This document shows, one piece after another, positions 6,463 through 12,479 of a DNA stretch of 18,436 nucleotides. This DNA comes from Comamonadaceae bacterium. Its GTDB lineage: Bacteria; Pseudomonadota; Gammaproteobacteria; Burkholderiales; Burkholderiaceae_C. The position numbers were made by a program, and so were the translations under genes. The stretch covers positions 1 through 18,436 of the forward strand of contig CANHGF010000009.1 of NCBI GenBank assembly GCA_947460065.1, read 5' to 3'. The first letter of the stretch is position 1. Every line of letters starts with the position of its first letter. The notes below the pieces were generated by a model. The model worked only from the letters and a program-made list of their open reading frames with translations. It did no database searches and had not been told where the DNA came from.

Positions 6463-7548
6463 TCACTTGGTGACGTTGGTGAAGGTGAAGTTGTCCAGCT
6501 CGGCCTCGACCACCCGGAACCAGCTGGCCTGATCGCGCCGGTATTTGAGCCATCCAGGCAGGATGGCCTTGAACTCCGGGTTGGACTCGGCCAGGCTGTC
6601 ATTGGTCTCGTTGGAGGCTTTGTAGGCCGCCTCCATGACCGACTTGGGAAAGTAGGACAGCTTAGCGCCGGCACCGATCAACTTCTTGAGGGCGTCCGGG
6701 TTGCGGTTGTCGTAGTCGGCGATCATCTTCATCGTCTGCTCGTTGCAAGCGCATTCGAAGGCTGCTTTGAAGACTGGCGGCAATGCCTCCCAGGCTTTGG
6801 CGTTCACCATGGCGGTGATGGACGCACTGCCTTCCCACCAGCCGGGCGAGTAGTAATAAGGCGCAACCTTGTTCAGGCCCAGCTTGGCATCGTCATAGGG
6901 GCCGATCCACTCAGCCGCGTCGATGGTGCCTTTTTCGAGGGCGGGGTAGATATCGGCCGCCGGGATCTGTTGCGGCACCGCGCCGAGCTTGGAAATCACC
7001 ATCCCACCCACGCCGCCGATGCGCATCTTCAGACCCTTGAGGTCCGCCACCGATTTGATGGGCTTACGGTACCAGCCGCCCATCTGTGCGCCCACATTGC
7101 CGCAGACGAAATTGACGATGCCCATCTTTCGATAGACCTCACGCAGCTGCGTCATGCCGCCGCCGAACTGCATCCAGGCGTTGTGCTGGCGCGCATTCAG
7201 GCCGAAGGGCAGGCCGGTGTCAAAAGCCAGGGCCGAGTTCTTGCCAAAAAAGCCCGAGGCCAGCACATGGTTGACCTCGACAGTGCCGTTGCTGACCGCC
7301 TCCATGTTCTGCGCGGGCGGCACCACCTCGCCGCCGGCAAAGCACTGGATGGTAAACCTGCCCTCGGTCAGCTCGCCCACCCGCTTGCACAGCTGGTCGG
7401 CCGAGCCGTAAATGGTGTCCAGGCTTTTGGGCCAGCTGGTGGACATGCGCCACTTGACCCCAGGCGTGCCCTGCGCCTGCGCTGGCAGCGCTGCAGCAGC
7501 CACAGAACCCGCCACAGCGGCCGAACCCAAAAATTTACGTCTCTCCAT
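6463..7548 (-). CDS. TRAP transporter periplasmic substrate-binding protein (TakP-like)
   Basis: This 361-residue exported protein starts with a twin-arginine-like signal, MERRKFLGSAAVAGSVAAAALPAQAQ, probably cleaved near residue 25. The body is a DctP-type fold: VKWRMSTSWPKSLDTIYG, ADLKGLKMRIGG and IDAAEWIGPYDD. Q155, R176, E213 and W214 sit where, as I recall, TakP of Rhodobacter contacts its 2-oxo acid and cation, so a 2-oxo acid or similar monocarboxylate is the best guess. The ATG at 7548 is preferred to a GTG at 7554 because GAGGAG is placed about 5 bp from it and overlaps the region too closely for the GTG. It is the first gene of the P-Q-M set, behind the promoter at 7593-7621. Confidence 0.93.
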   Translation of the reverse strand: MERRKFLGSAAVAGSVAAAALPAQAQGTPGVKWRMSTSWPKSLDTIYGSADQLCKRVGELTEGRFTIQCFAGGEVVPPAQNMEAVSNGTVEVNHVLASGFFGKNSALAFDTGLPFGLNARQHNAWMQFGGGMTQLREVYRKMGIVNFVCGNVGAQMGGWYRKPIKSVADLKGLKMRIGGVGGMVISKLGAVPQQIPAADIYPALEKGTIDAAEWIGPYDDAKLGLNKVAPYYYSPGWWEGSASITAMVNAKAWEALPPVFKAAFECACNEQTMKMIADYDNRNPDALKKLIGAGAKLSYFPKSVMEAAYKASNETNDSLAESNPEFKAILPGWLKYRRDQASWFRVVEAELDNFTFTNVTK

Positions 7549-7592
7549 GATCACTCCTCGATAAAAAAGGATCCACTCAATCAGAATACAAC

Positions 7593-7621
7593 AGCGTACT
7601 GATGATTTTTGCAGGTGTCAA
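7593..7621 (-). promoter_or_regulatory. Predicted sigma70 promoter of the TRAP operon
   Basis: On the minus strand an exact TTGACA (7616-7621) is followed by a 17-bp spacer and TACGCT (7593-7598), which matches the -10 consensus at positions 1, 2 and 6. Transcription would begin near 7586, leaving a leader of about 38 bases with the GAGGAG site before the ATG at 7548. It lies in the 162-bp gap after the ABC permease gene. This is prediction from consensus only; I see no clear terminator for the ABC operon in the same gap. Confidence 0.5.
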
Positions 7622-7710
7622 CGATGGATTTCCACAGGTATCTCCGGCAGTCTTCCTCACGCCTGGAACTTGCACCGCCGCCACCCCTTTGAGGCCGATA
7701 AGACCAGCGC

Positions 7711-8469
7711 TCAATCATGATGGCGCCATGGTGTCAGCACCCGCTCAAGAAAGACCAGCATGGCATACAGCAGCAGCCCCAGCACCGCCAGCACCATCAG
7801 CGCCGCAAACACCCGCACCGTGTCAAATGTGCCCTGCGCGCTCATGATCACGTAGCCCAGGCCTTTCTGAGAGGAGACGAACTCACCGACGATGGCCCCT
7901 ACCAGCGACAGCGAGACAGCCACCTTCATGCCCGCGAGGATGGACGGCAAGGCCCCCGGCAGGCGAACCTTGAAAAAAACGGCCAGCGGCCGGCCCTTGA
8001 GCACCCGCGCCACGTCCAGTACATCCTGAGGGATTGAGCGCAAGCCGTGCAGGGTGTCAACGATGATGGCAAAGACCGCGATCAGGAATGCGATGGCGAC
8101 CTTGGGCTCCCAACCGGTGCCCATCCAAATCACAAACAGCGGCGCCACCGCGACCTTGGGCACGCTGTTGAGCGCCACCACCAGCGGATAGGCAAAGCGC
8201 TCCCAGCTGCGCGAGCTGGCCACCGCAGTCCCTAGCAGCACACCGCCGACCACCGACAACACGAATCCAGCCAGGGTGGTCAAGGTGGTGTAGATCGCAT
8301 GATCCAGGTACCAGCGCCACTCTGCCGCCAATTCGACCAGCACCTGGCTGGGCAAAGGCAGCACGATGGGCCGGATACCGCTCAGCCGCCCCAGCACTTC
8401 CCAAAGTAGCAGAAGAAACAGGATGGATACTCCGCCTGCGGCGACGGCGCCGGTGAGCATTCGGCTCAT
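7711..8469 (-). CDS. ABC transporter permease (SsuC/TauC type)
   Basis: This 252-residue inner-membrane protein has about six helices and the BPD_transp_1 fold of nitrate/sulfonate/taurine-type importers. The EAA loop that contacts the ATPase is visible as LRSIPQDVLDVARVLKGRPL followed by LPGALPSILAG. Other family marks are SVPKVAVAPLFVIWMG and VGEFVSSQKGLGYVI. Its ATG overlaps the ATPase stop by 4 bp. A GGGAG site lies about 10 bp upstream. It is the last gene of the importer set and probably of the longer hydroxylase transcript. Substrate is not visible from this subunit. Confidence 0.94.
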   Translation of the reverse strand: MSRMLTGAVAAGGVSILFLLLLWEVLGRLSGIRPIVLPLPSQVLVELAAEWRWYLDHAIYTTLTTLAGFVLSVVGGVLLGTAVASSRSWERFAYPLVVALNSVPKVAVAPLFVIWMGTGWEPKVAIAFLIAVFAIIVDTLHGLRSIPQDVLDVARVLKGRPLAVFFKVRLPGALPSILAGMKVAVSLSLVGAIVGEFVSSQKGLGYVIMSAQGTFDTVRVFAALMVLAVLGLLLYAMLVFLERVLTPWRHHD

Positions 8470-9257
8470 GAGGTGATCGCTCCCTTCTCGTCAAGCAGCC
8501 CCATGGTGCCAAACAGTTCGCGAATCTCACCGACATAGCGGCCGAATTCGGGCGTCTCGCGCACGGCCAATGGGCGGGGCCGGGGCAGATCGATGCGCAG
8601 GCGGTGCGCCACCCGCCCGGGGCGCGGCGAAAACACGAGCACCTCATCGCCGAGAAAAACCGCCTCGGCTATGCCGTGAGTGACAAAAATCACGGTATTG
8701 CCCGTCGCCAGCCAGATACGCTGCAACTCGGCATTCATCTGATCACGCGTGAGCGCATCCAGCGCGCCGAAAGGCTCGTCCATCAGCAGCAGCGCAGGAT
8801 CATCGACCAGCGCGCGGCAAATGGCAGCCCGCTGCTTCATACCGCCGGACAGCTCGCGCGGGTAGCTATGGGCAAAATTCTTCAAGCCCGTCATCGCCAG
8901 CAGGTGGTCCACCTTGGCCGCATGCTCGGCCACCGGCTTGCCGGCAAATTCCAGCGGCAACAAGATGTTGTCGCGGATGCTGCGCCACTCCAGCAATGCG
9001 TGCTGCTGAAAGACGATGCCTATGCCGTCAGGCGGCCCCTGAACGTCCTGCCCTGCAATCTGCAGCCGGCCGCCCGAAATCGACTCCAGTCCAGCCAGGC
9101 AGCGCAGAAAAGTGCTCTTGCCGCAGCCGCTAGGCCCGAGGATACTGACGAATTGGCCGGCGCCGATCTCGGCATCGACCGACTGCAGCGCCTGCACCCC
9201 CCTGGGCCCGGCATAGAGCTTGGAGACGCCACTGGCGCTGACCTGGACAGGATTCAT
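8466..9257 (-). CDS. ABC transporter ATP-binding protein (SsuB/TauB type)
   Basis: This 263-residue ATPase has every required motif: Walker A GPSGCGKST (41-49), Q-loop at Q84/Q85 in VFQQHALLEW, signature LSGGMKQR (136-143), Walker B LLLMDEP (156-162) and the switch His H194 in VTHG. It powers import through the permease encoded next to it. Sequence type is that of nitrate, sulfonate, taurine and NMT1-linked importers. It begins 30 bp after the binding-protein gene with no clear Shine-Dalgarno, and overlaps the permease gene by 4 bp. Confidence 0.95.
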   Translation of the reverse strand: MNPVQVSASGVSKLYAGPRGVQALQSVDAEIGAGQFVSILGPSGCGKSTFLRCLAGLESISGGRLQIAGQDVQGPPDGIGIVFQQHALLEWRSIRDNILLPLEFAGKPVAEHAAKVDHLLAMTGLKNFAHSYPRELSGGMKQRAAICRALVDDPALLLMDEPFGALDALTRDQMNAELQRIWLATGNTVIFVTHGIAEAVFLGDEVLVFSPRPGRVAHRLRIDLPRPRPLAVRETPEFGRYVGEIRELFGTMGLLDEKGAITS

Positions 9258-9287
9258 AAGTAGAGCGGGATCCGGGGGTGCGCGGGC

Positions 9288-10355
9288 CTAACGGCCCACC
9301 AACTTGTCGAAGGCCGGCGAATTGACCCGGCCAGTGACGTAGTAGTCGGCCGCCGGTCGCGAGGTACCCACCAGCTGCACCGAGGACAGGGTCTTGACCG
9401 CCAGCTCCCAGTCGGCCGGCTGGGGTACGCCAATGCGGCCGCCAGCGGGGATATCCAGAAAGCCTTTGAGCGCATCGAGCTGGGCCCGCAGCACCGCCCG
9501 GTCCAGGCGAGCCTGCGGCCGCTGGGCGATGATGGCATCGACACCCTCGTCCTCATGGCCGGCAAAAATGTATTCCCAGGTGCGCGCCACCACCGAGGCA
9601 AACCGCCCCAGGACCTCACCGCGTTCGGCCAGCTTGGCCTCATTGACCACCAGCCCAAAGCTGGGCATGCTCAGACCTACATCGGCAAACAGCATGGACT
9701 TGGACGGCCGGGCCTTGTTGGTGGTCGGAAACACAAAGGGGATGGTGGAGAACACCGCGTCGGTTCGGCCGACAGCGTAGTTCGAGGCCTTGCTGGCCGC
9801 ATCCAGGTTGACCAGTTCGACATCACTGCGCTTGAGCTTGCCCGAGGCCAGATAGGCGTCGATGAAGGGCGCCTCAAGGGAGCCAGCCGTGTAGCCGATC
9901 TTTTTGCCCTTGAGCTGCGCCGGCGTGGTAATGCCCGAGTCGGCAGGCACCAGAATGCCGATGTCATTGCGGCGCATGAACACAGCCAAAGCCTTGACCG
10001 GCAGGCCCTTCTCGCGGGCGATCATCATCGGCGCCAGCGCCGCATGCCCAACGTCGAAGGTATTGTTGGCACCGACCAACTGCACCGTAGTGACCGAGCC
10101 GTTGCCGTCTTCCAGGCTGACGTCAAGCCCCGCCTGGCGGTACCAACCTTTTTGCTGCGCTAAGTGCAGGGCCGCATGGTTGGCCCAGGGAGTCCAGTCC
10201 AGGCGCACCTTGACGGGATCAAGGGCCTGCGCATGGGCAGCGCCCGATATACCCATCACAGCGCCTATCACTGCGCCCGTCAGCCCAGTCATCAAGGACA
10301 GGCGCCGCCCCCAGGCGCGGGCTTGGTGCAGCGAGGATACGAAACGGTCCAGCAT
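9288..10355 (-). CDS. ABC transporter substrate-binding protein (NMT1/THI5-like, SsuA type)
   Basis: This 355-residue exported protein has a Sec-type signal (basic region, then LTGAVIGAVMGISGAAHA, cut near residue 42). The mature part starts VKVRLDWTPWANHAALHLAQQKGWYRQAGLDV, the hallmark of the NMT1/THI5 group, whose members bind pyrimidine-like or other small aromatic and N-containing compounds. LKGKKIGYTAGSLEAPFIDAYL is a second family block. The ATG at 10355 is chosen because AAGGGAG lies 7 bp upstream; the frame extends further but upstream sequence overlaps the end of the previous gene. The start is only 38 bp after the CoxS-CoxG fusion gene, so importer and hydroxylase are probably co-transcribed. 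The ligand may be the hydroxylase substrate; this is inference. Confidence 0.92.
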   Translation of the reverse strand: MLDRFVSSLHQARAWGRRLSLMTGLTGAVIGAVMGISGAAHAQALDPVKVRLDWTPWANHAALHLAQQKGWYRQAGLDVSLEDGNGSVTTVQLVGANNTFDVGHAALAPMMIAREKGLPVKALAVFMRRNDIGILVPADSGITTPAQLKGKKIGYTAGSLEAPFIDAYLASGKLKRSDVELVNLDAASKASNYAVGRTDAVFSTIPFVFPTTNKARPSKSMLFADVGLSMPSFGLVVNEAKLAERGEVLGRFASVVARTWEYIFAGHEDEGVDAIIAQRPQARLDRAVLRAQLDALKGFLDIPAGGRIGVPQPADWELAVKTLSSVQLVGTSRPAADYYVTGRVNSPAFDKLVGR

Positions 10356-10393
10356 ATTGACTCCCTTGAAAAACAGGTTGAGGAAAAACAGCT

Positions 10394-11620
10394 TCAGCGC
10401 CCCCCGGTCAAGCCCCGCCAAAGGCGCTGCCACAGCAGCGCCAGCAAGGAACGCAAGGGCTGGATGGCCGCCGGCGCTGCGGTCGGTGCATCACCGCTGG
10501 CACCCATCCGTGCCTGGACTTCCCGGCCAAAATCGGCCACCAGGCGCCGCACAAAATCCTTGACCAGCCCCGAGCGGGAAAACTGCGCCAGCGGACCCTG
10601 CAGGGTGTAGAGCATGTCGACATCGACCCGGGTTCGGCCGGCGTCCAGGGTCACCAACTGGTAGGCGATATCGCCCTGCGCGCGCGAGCGGCTCAGGCTG
10701 TCCTGACCGGCGCCGCGCAAGACCGCGCGCTGCGCCAGCTCGTCGCGCTCCAGCCTGGCGGCGCCAACAAAGGCGGCGGCCATGGGCCCGAATTTGATTG
10801 CAATTCGGCCTTTGACCTTATCGCCCTCCTGCGATTCGATGGCCGCGCCAGGCAGGCAGGCCGCCACCGCAGGCAAATCGCCCATGAAGGCCCAAACCGC
10901 CGCAGCCGCATAGGGCAGCTCAAAGCTGGCTTCGATGCGGGTACCGCCTCGGATGGCAGTGACTTCCTGCTCCTGCGGCGCAGACTCTGAGGCCGGCGCA
11001 GTAGGCGCAGCAACCGTCGCCGCAGATGCGGCGCGGGCGCCCTGCGCCAGGGCAGGCATGGCTTTGATGCCACCTTGGGTGATGGCAGGAGGCGGCGGGG
11101 CGAACTGTCCGGCTCGGGCTTGCTCGCGCAGCGCGGTGATGTCCGGGTCAGGCTCGGCGCGCAACTGCGCGAGCACGTCCAAAATGGCCGCCACGATGCC
11201 CATGTAGCCAGTACAGCGGCACAAATTGCCGGCCAGCTCCAACCGCACCCGCGCCTCGTCGGCCTCGGGCAGGCGCAGCACGATGTCGCGGGCCGTGGCC
11301 AGCATGCCAGGGGTGCAATATCCGCACTGCAGCGCATGGTGACGGGTGAAGGCTGGGCGCAGGCGCTGCATGATGGCGTCGCCGTCGTAGCCTTCGACCG
11401 TCGTGACATGGCGGCCCTGGCAGCTGACTGCAAAGGTGATGCACGAACGCACCGGCTCGCCGTCAACCAGCACGGTGCAGGCGCCGCAGACACCGTGCTC
11501 GCAGCCCAGGTGGGTTCCGGTCAGGCGGGCGCTGTCGCGCAGAAAGTCACCCAGGTGGGTGCGCGGCTCGACCTCGGCCGCAAGCCGGTTGCCGTTGATG
11601 TGTAGCGTGATGGCCTTCAT
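10394..11620 (-). CDS. Fusion of [2Fe-2S] hydroxylase subunit (CoxS-like) and SRPBCC domain (CoxG-like)
   Basis: This 408-residue protein joins two parts normally made separately. Residues 1-155 are a complete molybdenum-hydroxylase iron-sulfur subunit: C40, C45, C48 and C60 for the plant-ferredoxin cluster, and C99, C102, C134 and C136 ([15 protein letters not shown]) for the second. Residues about 156-225 are an Ala/Pro/Gln-rich linker. Residues about 226-376 are a CoxG-like SRPBCC domain (FELPYAAAAVWAFMGDLPAVAACLPGA). The last 20 residues, with LLWQRLWRGLTGGR, look like an amphipathic anchor. CoxG recruits CO dehydrogenase to the membrane in Oligotropha, so the fusion may tether this hydroxylase directly. 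The start at 11620 begins the conserved domain 19 bp after the FAD-subunit gene, with a poor ribosome-binding site. The frame is continuous, with no sign of an artefactual join. Confidence 0.92.
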   Translation of the reverse strand: MKAITLHINGNRLAAEVEPRTHLGDFLRDSARLTGTHLGCEHGVCGACTVLVDGEPVRSCITFAVSCQGRHVTTVEGYDGDAIMQRLRPAFTRHHALQCGYCTPGMLATARDIVLRLPEADEARVRLELAGNLCRCTGYMGIVAAILDVLAQLRAEPDPDITALREQARAGQFAPPPPAITQGGIKAMPALAQGARAASAATVAAPTAPASESAPQEQEVTAIRGGTRIEASFELPYAAAAVWAFMGDLPAVAACLPGAAIESQEGDKVKGRIAIKFGPMAAAFVGAARLERDELAQRAVLRGAGQDSLSRSRAQGDIAYQLVTLDAGRTRVDVDMLYTLQGPLAQFSRSGLVKDFVRRLVADFGREVQARMGASGDAPTAAPAAIQPLRSLLALLWQRLWRGLTGGR

Positions 11621-11639
11621 GGAGCAAGCGGGGCCGTCT

Positions 11640-12479
11640 TCAGGCGGCACGGGCTGGCCAGCCGGCCTGCTCGAGCGCACGCGCCAGGCAGACGGCGTGT
11701 AATTGGTGGTCGATCGGATCGTGCTCGGGCAGTGCAGCGGCCACCGCCAAGCGCAGGCGGCTCTGGGCCAGGGGCGCAGCGCCGGGCTCGCCAAGTTCTT
11801 GGGCCAGGGCCGGCAGCAGCAACGGCGGGCCGTCGAGTGCGCCCAGGGCCAAGCGCCATGGGGCGCCAGGGGCCACCTGGCAGACCGCCGCACTGGCGTC
11901 GGCAAACTCACCGGGCTTGCGGCAGAACTTGTAGTAGCCCCAGCGGCCGTCGGTCATGTCGGGCACCCGCACTGCGGTAATCAATTCGTCCTCCGCCAGC
12001 TCGGTGGTGTAGGCCGCCTGCATGAAGCCTTCGAGCGGACGCTCGCGCTCGCCACGCGGCGACTGCAGGCGCAGCACCGCGCCCATGGCCACCAGAGCCA
12101 CCACCCAGTCGGCGGCCGGGTCGGCATGGGCCAGGCTACCGCCCAGCGTGCCCTTGTTGCGAATGGCCCGGTAGGCAATGCCGGCGGCGACCTGCTGCAT
12201 GGGGTGGCCGACCAGCGCTGGATGGCGGCCGTCTTCGATGGCCGCATGGGTGAGCCGCGCGCCAAGCACCAGTTCCTGGCCCTGCCGCTCAACCGAGGCC
12301 AGCGCCGCCAAGTCGGACAGGTCCACCAGCAGCTGCGGCCTGCTCAGGCGCAGGTTGAGCATGGGGCCCAGCGACTGGCCCCCCGCGATCAGTTTGGCGC
12401 GGCCGCCGGCTTCGGCAAGAGCGCGCGCGGCCTGGGCCACATCCTCGGCCCGCTGGTGGTCAAAGACCGCGGCCTTCAT
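11640..12479 (-). CDS. Molybdenum hydroxylase FAD-binding subunit (CoxM-like)
   Basis: This 279-residue protein is the medium subunit that carries FAD and passes electrons from the iron-sulfur clusters to the acceptor. FAD-binding motifs are AGGQSLGPMLNLRL (32-45) and NKGTLGGSLAHADPAADW (108-125), typical of the CoxM/xanthine dehydrogenase FAD domain. The C-terminal CO_deh_flav_C domain covers about 175-275 (GYYKFCRKPGEFADASAAV). Its ATG overlaps the CoxL-like stop by 4 bp, with an excellent AAGGAGG site just upstream. Gene order is L-M-S, unlike M-S-L in the classical cox cluster. It is the only FAD subunit in the window. Confidence 0.94.
   Translation of the reverse strand: MKAAVFDHQRAEDVAQAARALAEAGGRAKLIAGGQSLGPMLNLRLSRPQLLVDLSDLAALASVERQGQELVLGARLTHAAIEDGRHPALVGHPMQQVAAGIAYRAIRNKGTLGGSLAHADPAADWVVALVAMGAVLRLQSPRGERERPLEGFMQAAYTTELAEDELITAVRVPDMTDGRWGYYKFCRKPGEFADASAAVCQVAPGAPWRLALGALDGPPLLLPALAQELGEPGAAPLAQSRLRLAVAAALPEHDPIDHQLHAVCLARALEQAGWPARAA

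Noticed and set aside
6244..7602. A 452-codon plus-strand frame across the TRAP binding-protein gene
   Set aside because: It is antisense to a clear DctP-type protein and spans two genes and a gap; no domain is recognisable.
10356..10393. Separate promoter for the ABC importer genes
   Set aside because: The 38-bp gap shows a ribosome-binding site but no credible -35/-10 pair.
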